Origin: Mycolicibacterium sp. lyk4-40-TYG-92 | Lineage (GTDB): Bacteria; Actinomycetota; Actinomycetes; Mycobacteriales; Mycobacteriaceae | DNA: 64,000 bases | Reading direction: 5' to 3' | NCBI RefSeq assembly: GCF_030209435.1 | Contig: NZ_JARVRX010000011.1 | Span: 124,001-188,000 of the forward strand | Shown here: piece by piece, positions 25,662-32,677 of the stretch | Layout: the number at the start of each line of letters is the position of its first letter | How positions within the stretch are numbered: position 1 is the first letter of the stretch | Translations under genes and position numbers: made by a program | Notes under the pieces: model-generated | What the model saw: the letters and a program-made list of their open reading frames with translations, nothing else | Database searches by the model: none | What the model was told of the DNA's origin: nothing

Positions 25662-26519
25662 TCAGCTCTGGCCTGCGCCGAACCAGCGTCGGGCCTGACG
25701 CCGGGCAACGTCGGTGCCGGCCCGTCCGCTATGGGTGGGCAGCGCGGCGTGCGCAGGCTGGTGCAGGTTCGGCACCGGAGCTTGCGGGGGCGGGGTGACG
25801 AGGACCTCGATGGTGCCGATGCTGACCTGCGGTGCGGTGGGAGCCGTGGCAGCACTCGACTGAGGTCGGTCAGGTTCTGAGCGCACGGGCACCAACTGGG
25901 CTACTGCGGCTGGTGGGTCGAACTCTGCTGGATCAGAGCGTGATTCGGGACGCTCGTCGGGTGCCGGCGCACGCTTGTCGGGCTGTGTGGGCAATGGCGG
26001 CGCCTGCGTCGGCAGTGCTGAAGGTGCCGGTGGGCGAGCCTGCGGTGCCGAGTCCATCGTGTGGGGTGCCACGACGCGCTCGACGGTTGGGGAGGTCACC
26101 GGGGCTGCGGGAGCACGGCGCAGCGGCGGGGAAGCCGGGTCGATCCCCGAGCTGGGCCTGACGGCGTCGGGATACGGAGGCCGAGGCGCCGCGATTGGGG
26201 CGGGTGGTTGTGAAAGTGGTTGTGCAACAGGAAAGCCGGCGACCTTCACCTCACGCCGGGAGCTGGTCGGTACCGGACGGGCAGGTTCGCTCGGCGGGTC
26301 TGCCCGGGTTAGCGGAGGTGGATCCTGCTTGGCGCCAGAAGAAGTCGTGGTCGTCCAGCTGGCCGCCGCACCGACCGGTCCGGTCGGGTCCGGGCCGAGC
26401 AGGTCACCGACGGTGGGTCCGAACAGCGGACGCAGCGGGCGTAGTTGCGGGCTACGGGCTGCCGTCGTCCCTGTCAGCCGGGACAGGTAGGCCGGTATCG
26501 CGGTCTTGGCCGCCCTCAC
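25662..26519 (-). CDS. Proline-rich eCIS protein of unknown function
   Basis: 285 aa from GTG 26519, which overlaps the upstream gene's stop as GTGA. A short N-terminal segment (RAAKTAIPAYLSRLTG) is followed by about 200 residues that are mostly Pro, Ala, Ser and Arg and must be disordered. A short C-terminal piece has VSIGTIEVLVTPPP, a phrase seen in similarly placed proteins of other eCIS loci, where IGRIEV is the usual form. It lies between the cap gene and the zinc-ribbon-like gene. I cannot say whether it replaces the tape measure, which is otherwise not recognisable in this locus. Confidence 0.75.
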   Translation of the reverse strand: MRAAKTAIPAYLSRLTGTTAARSPQLRPLRPLFGPTVGDLLGPDPTGPVGAAASWTTTTSSGAKQDPPPLTRADPPSEPARPVPTSSRREVKVAGFPVAQPLSQPPAPIAAPRPPYPDAVRPSSGIDPASPPLRRAPAAPVTSPTVERVVAPHTMDSAPQARPPAPSALPTQAPPLPTQPDKRAPAPDERPESRSDPAEFDPPAAVAQLVPVRSEPDRPQSSAATAPTAPQVSIGTIEVLVTPPPQAPVPNLHQPAHAALPTHSGRAGTDVARRQARRWFGAGQS

Positions 26520-27289
26520 CAGACGGCCCTCCGCGGTGCGGACCGGCTCTCGAAGATCAACTCGGCGTAACGACGACGACGGCTGCGCGGCTGGCCCAGG
26601 ATGGTCTCCTCCGGCCAGCCGTACGCCGACGCCAAAGCGTGCGCCTCGCGGTAGATTCCGGCGAAGGAGTCCTTGAGCTCCAGCACGGTATAGGTCAACG
26701 GGTCGAATCGCATCGTGACGTCCGTACCGCAGGCCGGGCACTGCCCGCCGATCAGACCTTCCAAGCTGGGCGCCAGCACCGCGAGCGCCCTGTCGACAGC
26801 CCGCGCCGTCCGCGTCGGCAGCTGTGCCGGTTCCAGACAACGGGCCGCCAGCGTGGCAGTCGGTTCGCCACTGGCTCCGGCTGCCAGCAGGTCGGCCACG
26901 CTCGGGATGCGGAAACGCACTGGGGCAGAGGCAAGCTGGAACCAGCCGTCGTCGCCGACCCGGAGGTTGCGCGGCCGGCCCGGCCGGTAGTGGGCAAGGT
27001 AGGTCAGGCCGCTGAAGCTGACGTCAACCCGCTCACCGCACCCGGGGGCAGGACAGAATCCCTCGCTGAGCACACGGTCACCGATCCAGGCTCGCCGGAC
27101 GGCTAGTGCGACAGCACCCAATTGCGTTGCGGCCACCTGTTGCCAGTCGAGTGGGTGACCGTGAACGGTCGCCACCCGGTCGCAGAGTGCGGCCAGGGCG
27201 GCGGCCGGCGGGAGTCGGGTCTCGAGAAGCAGCAGTTCGTCCAGCCCGGTCGGTTCCCGCACTTCGATCGCCGGGCCATGCGCGAGCAT
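26516..27289 (-). CDS. eCIS assembly/baseplate-associated protein with two Cys pairs
   Basis: 257 aa. Two cysteine motifs, CPAPGCGERVDVSF and CPACGTDVTMRF, suggest paired zinc ribbons. The C-terminus (LELKDSFAGIYREAHALASAYGWPEETILGQPRSRRRRYAELI) is like the T4-type baseplate/assembly proteins and the small tail-assembly helpers whose helix reads ...W....I..L...RR..Y. The position immediately after sheath and tube genes is the standard one for this family in actinobacterial eCIS. It overlaps the Pro-rich gene by 4 bp and follows the tube gene after 3 bp. The exact role is not established. Confidence 0.75.
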   Translation of the reverse strand: MLAHGPAIEVREPTGLDELLLLETRLPPAAALAALCDRVATVHGHPLDWQQVAATQLGAVALAVRRAWIGDRVLSEGFCPAPGCGERVDVSFSGLTYLAHYRPGRPRNLRVGDDGWFQLASAPVRFRIPSVADLLAAGASGEPTATLAARCLEPAQLPTRTARAVDRALAVLAPSLEGLIGGQCPACGTDVTMRFDPLTYTVLELKDSFAGIYREAHALASAYGWPEETILGQPRSRRRRYAELIFESRSAPRRAVW

Positions 27290-27292
27290 GGA

Positions 27293-27814
27293 TTACTTCT
27301 GGGTTGGTTCGGTCAGGGTGAGGTCGCGCTCCCAGCCTTCGTTCTCGAGCTTGATGTGCTCGATCGCCACAGCATTGGCGCCCGCGTCCAGGTCCGAGAT
27401 GGCCTGGTATTCGGATACCCAGCAGCGGTGCAGAACCCAGCGCAGGACAGCTTGCGCCTCTTCGTTGAGGAGCGTGATCGTGACCTCGCGACGCAGGTTG
27501 GCCAGAGAAGTGCTGGCCGCGCCGTGGTCGAGGACCTGCGCGGCGTTGGCCCATGTCTCGAAGTCGTGGTCTTGCGTGACACCCCGCTCCATGGTCACCG
27601 GCTCGTACTTGGTCCGGCCCAGACCTTTCAGGATGACCGCGTTACCCGCTTCCTTGTACTCGATCACATCCGAAGATCGTTTCAGGCCGGTCACTTTCGA
27701 CATGGCGGCGACCGGGATGGTGCTGGTGCCGAAGAACACCAGGAAGCGGTAGGTCTTGTATGGGTCGTAGCGGCTGATGTTGGCGGGGAACACGGGTTTC
27801 GACGGTGCGGTCAT
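27293..27814 (-). CDS. Inner tube protein (gp19/Hcp-like, Afp1/5 family)
   Basis: 173 aa, usual tube length. Diagnostic parts are PYKTYRFLVFFGTSTIPVAAMSKVTGLKR, the loop EPVTMERGVTQDHDFETWANA and the C-terminal pair VSEYQAISDLDAGANAVAIEHIKLENEGWER. The family forms hexameric rings stacked inside the sheath and delivered on contraction. Only one tube gene is present here, whereas Afp/PVC have two or three. It lies 11 bp downstream of the sheath gene and is preceded by an AGGAG-type site. Confidence 0.92.
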   Translation of the reverse strand: MTAPSKPVFPANISRYDPYKTYRFLVFFGTSTIPVAAMSKVTGLKRSSDVIEYKEAGNAVILKGLGRTKYEPVTMERGVTQDHDFETWANAAQVLDHGAASTSLANLRREVTITLLNEEAQAVLRWVLHRCWVSEYQAISDLDAGANAVAIEHIKLENEGWERDLTLTEPTQK

Positions 27815-27825
27815 TGAGATTCTCC

Positions 27826-29460
27826 TTAGCTGCTGCCCTGCCCGGCGAGCTGAGCGATCTGCACGATGACGAACTCCGCGGGCTTGAGTGGAGCGAAGCC
27901 AACGAGGACATTGACGACGCCGTTGTTGATGTCGGTTTGTGTGGTGGTGGTGCTGTCACACACGACCAGGAACGCCTCACTCGGTTTGGTACCGGCGAAG
28001 GCACCCTGCCGGAACAGGCTGAGCATGAAGGCGCTGACGGTCTGGGTCAGTGCATGCCACAGCGGCGTGTCGTTCGGCTCGAACACGGCCCACGTGAGGT
28101 TGTTGTACAGCGATTGTTCCAAGAACAGCGCCATCCGCCTGACAGCGATGTAGCCCCACTGGTCGCGTTGAGACACGTTGTTGTGGGCCAGGGTTCGCGC
28201 GCCGTAGACCACCGGGGTCAGGGGCGGGAACACTCGCAGACAGTTGATCGCGTTGTCGTTCAGATTGCCCTGCTGGTTGTCGGTCATCACTCCGGTCTCG
28301 ACGACGCCGAGGGTGCCGTTGAGTGTGGTCTCCAGCCCGGCCGGCGACTTCCACACGCCGCGCGCCGAGTCCTCCGCCGCATAGACACCGGCGACGAAAC
28401 CACTTGGTGGCGAGGCAATTTTGGCGTTGGTGATGGGATCGGAGGTCTGTAGCCACGGATAGTAGATAGCGGCGTTGGTGCTGGTGGGCACGTTCTGGTT
28501 GGACAGGCCGTCGACTGGATTGTTCGGCGTGGTGTCCGAGGCCAGTGCCGCGGGCGGATTGCCGGTGGACGGGATGTCCACTTCCCAGTTGGCCGGCGAA
28601 TCCATGATGTAGAACGCGCGCTTGCGTTCCGAGTACGCGACGCCCTCGGCGAGCACCGCGGCGTCGGTAACCCCTGGAACCACAAGCAGATTGAAGATCG
28701 GCACCTTGTCCAGCGGGAAGTTGTCGGTGAACACCTTGACGATGGCGTCGGAGCTGTACTTCGGGTCGATCGCTGTGGCGTAACTGAATTCGAATGGTGC
28801 GGGCGCAGCCGGAGGCGATCCCGAGAGCGGATACGCGCTGGGCGGATTGAACGGCGTATCGACGGTCACCAAGGCGGAAACCGGTTTGGCGACGGTGCCG
28901 AGGCGGGCCGCCATATCCCCGATGACCACCTTGCGGTACGTCTCCACGTGACTGCCGTAGGTGATGACGATGTCGGCGGTGTCATTGTCAGCAGTCGTCT
29001 TCTGCAGGTTGCTGATGGCCAGCTGCATGGAGATGCCCTTGAAGGCGGGCGGTGAGCCCATCGCGGTGCCGACGGGCTCTCGTGCCGTCAGCGTGATGTC
29101 GTTCGCACCCGGTGGTGACGTCCCGATGGTCACCGTCGCCGCGGTGTAGTCGGGGTCCGTAAGCCCGACTACGTAGGCGGTGGCACCGCCGTTGAGGAAG
29201 AACTGGTAGATCGCCGGACCCATGTAGTCGGTGGTCCATGGGCTGTTGAAGAACCCGCCGAAGTGGTTCTGATAGTCGGCGAAGCTGAACACTTGGATGG
29301 CCGGCGCCGGAGGAGTCGGAGTGGCGCTGGACTGCGGCGTCTTCAGTGGATGGGTATAGCCAACGAAGGCGGCGATGGATGTAGGCGCCGGGCTGATGGT
29401 GTGCGAGCTGCTCGGGAGCTCTTGGATATAGACGCCCGGATAGGTTGGTGTGGTTGGCAT
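27826..29460 (-). CDS. Contractile sheath protein
   Basis: 544 aa. It begins PTYPGVYIQELPSSSHTISPAPTSIAAFVGYT, the standard sheath opening. The end (VVNVLVGFAPLKPAEFVIVQIAQLA) is the conserved C-terminal arm that weaves into the next subunit. The internal NVSQRDQWGYIAVRRMALFLEQSL is the conserved sheath core. It is single-copy and first in the structural operon, after an AGGAGG site. A five-unit 11-bp repeat and -10 lie about 60-120 bp upstream. On contraction the sheath drives the tube and spike into a target membrane. Confidence 0.95.
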   Translation of the reverse strand: MPTTPTYPGVYIQELPSSSHTISPAPTSIAAFVGYTHPLKTPQSSATPTPPAPAIQVFSFADYQNHFGGFFNSPWTTDYMGPAIYQFFLNGGATAYVVGLTDPDYTAATVTIGTSPPGANDITLTAREPVGTAMGSPPAFKGISMQLAISNLQKTTADNDTADIVITYGSHVETYRKVVIGDMAARLGTVAKPVSALVTVDTPFNPPSAYPLSGSPPAAPAPFEFSYATAIDPKYSSDAIVKVFTDNFPLDKVPIFNLLVVPGVTDAAVLAEGVAYSERKRAFYIMDSPANWEVDIPSTGNPPAALASDTTPNNPVDGLSNQNVPTSTNAAIYYPWLQTSDPITNAKIASPPSGFVAGVYAAEDSARGVWKSPAGLETTLNGTLGVVETGVMTDNQQGNLNDNAINCLRVFPPLTPVVYGARTLAHNNVSQRDQWGYIAVRRMALFLEQSLYNNLTWAVFEPNDTPLWHALTQTVSAFMLSLFRQGAFAGTKPSEAFLVVCDSTTTTQTDINNGVVNVLVGFAPLKPAEFVIVQIAQLAGQGSS

Positions 29461-29518
29461 TTGGCCTCCTCAAGGGCCTGACCTCTGCTGCCAGCCCGAT
29501 TCGGGCCGTAGGAGCCCC

Positions 29519-29583
29519 AACGTAGGAGGTGGCTGTCACCTGACCGTGTGGCAGTCGTTGCGGGGCCGTCACGGCGCCGTCAC
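29519..29583 (-). promoter_or_regulatory. SARP-type promoter of the sheath/baseplate operon
   Basis: Read on the minus strand, heptamers occur at exact 11-bp steps: GTGACGG (29583-29577), GTGACGG (29572-29566), weak GCAACGA (29561-29555), weak CACACGG (29550-29544) and GTGACAG (29539-29533). Eight bases later comes TACGTT (29524-29519), a TANNNT -10. A start near 29512 would give a leader of about 50 nt containing the AGGAGG site. This is the strongest example of the repeat in the window. Confidence 0.7.
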
Positions 29584-29589
29584 GCCCAC

Positions 29590-30897
29590 TCAGAGAAGCG
29601 GCGCCAGGATGGGTAGCGCACGCGCGGTCGCTGGGATACTGGCTCCTCGTGTCACAATCGCGGCGACGATGACGGCGGCGATGAGGGCCTCGATGGTCAA
29701 GACCTTGAGATAGCAGTCGAGATCGGCTTCCACGCAGATCTCATAGACCAGCAGGCCGGCCGCACTGCGTCTCGGCGCGAGGGTGACGATCGGAAGTCCG
29801 CACGCAAGCGCCGGAACTGCGGTTGTGGCGCCACCGATCAGCGTCAGGGCGGTCATGAGTGCCGCCGAACTGAGCGGGATCGGTATCGATGGCGTCGGGG
29901 TGTATGACGTGCCGCGAGCGTAGGGCAGTTTGTTGAATGACATGAAGGCGTCGATCGCGGACAGCTTCGCCCGTCCTGCGATTCGACCATCTGGCGAATC
30001 CGGTTTCACATCATAGAATTCGGATGTCCGGGTATCCAGGATGTCTGGTACCAGGACACCGCCCGACAAGCTGACCTGAAGTGCCAGCCGAGTCTTGTCG
30101 ATGCTTGGGTGGTGGACGGCAAGGAACGCGATGTAGGCCATGGGTCCCAGCGGATTGTCCAAGAAAACATCGCCAAACGGGATGCCGCCCGTCTGAGTTA
30201 TGTAGTCAGCCTCGATCAAGGTCTCGGCGACCGTGCCGAATGCCGATGCGGTTGCGACGTCGACAACGAGGCTAGGGGCGAGGCATCCCTTTTTCATGGC
30301 GCGTTGAACCGTCGGGGTAGTGAACCGCTGGACCGGAGAAGGGGCGCGGGCGGTCGGAGCTCCCTGCTGCACAACATGAGTCAATTCATGAGCCAGGACA
30401 GGCCTGGTGCCTGGGTCGGATGGGGCATGGCCTGAACCCAGCACGATGTGGTTGCCGACCGTATACGCCTCTGCGCCGATCGCATCGGCTGACCGGGCGG
30501 CACGTGTATCGGCATGCAACCGAACATCAGAGAAATCGGCTCCGAAGCGGGGCTCGAAGAAGGCCCGAGTATCGGCGGCCAGGGGTTGGCCGCCTGATTT
30601 GATCGCTTCTCCGACGATAGGCGAGTAGTCGTTCGCAACTTTCGATATGGGCGTTGTCGAGGCGGAAGCCCTGCGCACGTGCCGGCCCGCGCTGACGACG
30701 TTGCCGGTACGAAGTACGCGCTGAGCCACCCGATCCGCTTCATGCTCGAACGGATCGTTGGAGACGCCGGCGGGAATGACACTGGGGCGTGCAGATGGCT
30801 TCGGCGTGATATCGGCTGTCGCGGGTGGACGGACATGGGGGCGCGGCGACCGCACGATGGCCGGTACCAGATGCGCGGGCACCTTGACTGAGCCCAT
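29590..30897 (-). CDS. DUF4157 (eCIS core domain) protein with PD...DxK-like motif and hydrophobic C-terminus
   Basis: 435 aa from ATG 30897. A GTG at 30939 would lengthen it but sits beyond the SARP repeats. Residues about 45-180 hold the DPFEHEADRVAQRVL motif and the eCIS core (QPLAADTRAFFEPRFGADFSDVRLHAD ... VLAHELTHVVQQ, HELTH at 170-174). The C-terminal ~230 residues contain VPDILDTRTSEFYDVKP (PD at 284-285, DVK at 296-298), reminiscent of PD-(D/E)xK nucleases. Two long hydrophobic stretches follow (about 342-376 and 399-416) that could insert in a membrane. A payload, or a membrane-linked adaptor, are both possible; neither is proven. It is encoded downstream of the 543-aa DUF4157 gene with its own promoter. 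Confidence 0.8.
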   Translation of the reverse strand: MGSVKVPAHLVPAIVRSPRPHVRPPATADITPKPSARPSVIPAGVSNDPFEHEADRVAQRVLRTGNVVSAGRHVRRASASTTPISKVANDYSPIVGEAIKSGGQPLAADTRAFFEPRFGADFSDVRLHADTRAARSADAIGAEAYTVGNHIVLGSGHAPSDPGTRPVLAHELTHVVQQGAPTARAPSPVQRFTTPTVQRAMKKGCLAPSLVVDVATASAFGTVAETLIEADYITQTGGIPFGDVFLDNPLGPMAYIAFLAVHHPSIDKTRLALQVSLSGGVLVPDILDTRTSEFYDVKPDSPDGRIAGRAKLSAIDAFMSFNKLPYARGTSYTPTPSIPIPLSSAALMTALTLIGGATTAVPALACGLPIVTLAPRRSAAGLLVYEICVEADLDCYLKVLTIEALIAAVIVAAIVTRGASIPATARALPILAPLL

Positions 30898-30903
30898 TGG
30901 GCG

Positions 30904-30935
30904 ATTCTCCGAAACGTGCGTCACTGATTCGTCAC
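30904..30935 (-). promoter_or_regulatory. SARP-type promoter of the 435-aa DUF4157 gene
   Basis: On the minus strand GTGACGA (30935-30929) and GTGACGC (30924-30918) are 11 bp apart. Eight bases later GAGAAT (30909-30904) serves as a -10-like hexamer. Only six bases separate it from the ATG at 30897, so the transcript should begin at or next to the start codon (leaderless), although GGAG at 30909-30906 overlaps the same bases. The spacing is identical to the promoter at 32594-32624. Confidence 0.6.
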
Positions 30936-30954
30936 GCACGGAGGGTCCACGGCG

Positions 30955-32586
30955 TCATTTCGGCTTGACGTCGCGCAGCTTCTCCTTGTCCTTCTTGCTC
31001 TCCTCGTCAGCGCCTTCACTCACCGGCCAGTCGGGTTCATGGCAGACCGGCAGGGTGTGCTTACCAGGCTGGCTGAGGCCGATGCTCTTGGTATGGCCGG
31101 AAACGTCGCAACGCCAGAACTGCGACGAGGCCTTGGCGAACTTCTCGCCTTCCTCGCCTTGGAAGGCCTGACAGGAGCGGTAGTAGACGGTCGAGTCCGA
31201 GTCGCAGATGGTCCGGCGCACCAGCATCAACCGGCGCTGGAAGGTAGTGAGTTTGTTCTCCCATTCCTCGTAGCCGGGCTGACTGCGGTCATCGCCGTAT
31301 TTCTCGATGCCCGGAATGTTGAGGCTGTCAGCCGTGATCTCGTCTGTGCCACCTTTTTTCGTGCTGGAGATCCATGCGCCGTTGCCTCGGCTTCCGTGGC
31401 TCCAGAACTGGATTTCGTCGGTGCAGTCGCAATCCTTGTCGGCGTATGTGCTGAGCAGGGTGCCCAGCAGCTCTTCCATGCTGTCGCCCGACGGGATGAC
31501 GTACGTCGCCGGCCGCGCCGCAGCATCGGCGAACGCGGCGGTCTTCCAAAGGGTTCCCAGCGCGCCTCCCAACGTGCTGTCGTAGGTGAAGAACTTGCAC
31601 TTCTTGCCAGAACCGCTGGGGGGCAGAGGCTTACATACGGGCGGCGGCTCGTCGTTCTTCTTCGGCGGCGTGGCTGGGACAGACGGTGTAGGCGCGGCAG
31701 GCTTGGGACGCAAGTCCCAATCTGGAGCGACCTTGCGCAGCACTGGTTGCACGATGTCCGCGTACGCGTCGCGGGCGGCGCCTTGGAAGTAGGCCATTTC
31801 GCTGACGATCTTGGCGCGCGCCTCCTTGGACAGCAGGCCGTGGGTGTGGATACGGTCGGTCATCACCTTGCCGCGGTACCGGGCGGCGGTGACGTCGTTG
31901 ATCCAGCGGCGATCGACTTCGCGCTGGACCGCCTGTGCGCGGGCGCCCCGCTGCTGTACCACGTGGGCCAACTCGTGCGCCATGAGCCGTTGTCCGCTAT
32001 GGGTGGACGGTTCGAAACTGTTGGTGGCAAAGACGATATGCGCTCCGACGGTGTAAGCGCGGGCGCCGACAGCGTGCGCTGACTCCGCGGCACCGTGGTC
32101 GGTGTGTACGCGCACCCCGGAGAAATCGGCGCCGAAGCGCGGTTCGAAGAAGCTACGTGTTGCCGCGGCGAGTGGCTGGCCCGGCTGGCGCAGAACGTCT
32201 TCCACGATGGGTGGCGCCTCATCGGCGGGTTCGGCGGCACTGACGGGCATCATCTGAAGCTTCTGCTCTTCGGCGCAGGATTCGCACTTGTGGTCCGAGT
32301 TCTCTTCGCATGATGAGCAGGTTCGGCTGATCTGCCGAGGCCCTGCCGCGATGGGTGGGTCCGCGGCGGGCACGCGCATCACCCGGTCGGCAATACGATC
32401 CGCCTCGTACTCCAGTGGGTCGTTCACGGCTGCGGTCGTCAGCTTGAACTGAATGGTGTTGGGCAGCGGTACCTGGGACGGCCGGAGTGGAGCGCCGCGG
32501 GCAACGGGGCGCGGGCCGACAGCGGGGCGGCGGGTGCTCTGCTGCTGGCTCGGCGCGCGCTCCATTGACGCGTGGGTCGCCACCAT
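30955..32586 (-). CDS. DUF4157 (eCIS core domain) protein with caspase-like His-Gly/Cys C-terminal domain
   Basis: 543 aa from ATG 32586. N-terminal region: NDPLEYEADRIADRVMR, then a CxxC...CxxC cluster (C90, C93, C101, C104) and the eCIS core QPLAAATRSFFEPRFGADFSGVRVHTD ... LMAHELAHVVQQ with HELAH at 204-208. A helical stretch (about 225-290) and a Pro-rich hinge follow. The C-terminal domain (about 325-515) reads ...EIQFWSHGSRGNGAW (His397-Gly) and, 75 residues later, YYRSCQAFQGEEG (Cys472). That His-Gly then Ser-Cys order is the clan CD (caspase/CHAT/DUF4347-like) pattern. The Lys/Glu-rich tail ends DVKPK. A protease payload is a reasonable hypothesis; the sequence alone does not establish it. 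Confidence 0.8.
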   Translation of the reverse strand: MVATHASMERAPSQQQSTRRPAVGPRPVARGAPLRPSQVPLPNTIQFKLTTAAVNDPLEYEADRIADRVMRVPAADPPIAAGPRQISRTCSSCEENSDHKCESCAEEQKLQMMPVSAAEPADEAPPIVEDVLRQPGQPLAAATRSFFEPRFGADFSGVRVHTDHGAAESAHAVGARAYTVGAHIVFATNSFEPSTHSGQRLMAHELAHVVQQRGARAQAVQREVDRRWINDVTAARYRGKVMTDRIHTHGLLSKEARAKIVSEMAYFQGAARDAYADIVQPVLRKVAPDWDLRPKPAAPTPSVPATPPKKNDEPPPVCKPLPPSGSGKKCKFFTYDSTLGGALGTLWKTAAFADAAARPATYVIPSGDSMEELLGTLLSTYADKDCDCTDEIQFWSHGSRGNGAWISSTKKGGTDEITADSLNIPGIEKYGDDRSQPGYEEWENKLTTFQRRLMLVRRTICDSDSTVYYRSCQAFQGEEGEKFAKASSQFWRCDVSGHTKSIGLSQPGKHTLPVCHEPDWPVSEGADEESKKDKEKLRDVKPK

Positions 32587-32593
32587 TGTGTTG

Positions 32594-32624
32594 TTCTATG
32601 CCCGAAGCGTCACCACAGCGTCAT
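32594..32624 (-). promoter_or_regulatory. SARP-type promoter of the 543-aa DUF4157 gene
   Basis: On the minus strand ATGACGC (32624-32618) and GTGACGC (32613-32607) are 11 bp apart, then 8 bp to TAGAAC (-10, 32599-32594), then six bases to the ATG at 32586. No Shine-Dalgarno sequence is present, which fits a leaderless transcript. Confidence 0.65.
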
Positions 32625-32627
32625 TGA

Positions 32628-32670
32628 GTGACGTGACCGTGACGGTCGCGTCACGCCGGTGGCCGACGCT
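32628..32670 (+). promoter_or_regulatory. SARP-type promoter of the small glycosyltransferase gene
   Basis: On the plus strand GTGACGT (32628), GTGACGG (32639) and weaker GTCACGC (32650) run in 11-bp steps. GACGCT (32665-32670) lies 8 bp after the last and 7 bp before the ATG at 32678. This is back-to-back with the promoter of the leftward DUF4157 gene, so a single regulator could drive both directions. Confidence 0.5.
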
Positions 32671-32677
32671 TGGCGGC

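Noticed and set aside
8281..29460. Cryptic contractile prophage or R-type tailocin.
   Set aside because: There are no holin, endolysin, integrase, capsid or terminase genes, and DUF4157, Pvc16, AAA ATPase and CIS tube proteins are eCIS hallmarks.
30898..30939. GTG 30939 as start of the 435-aa DUF4157 gene.
   Set aside because: It lies upstream of the phased repeats and has no ribosome site; ATG 30897 keeps the promoter spacing seen at the sister gene.
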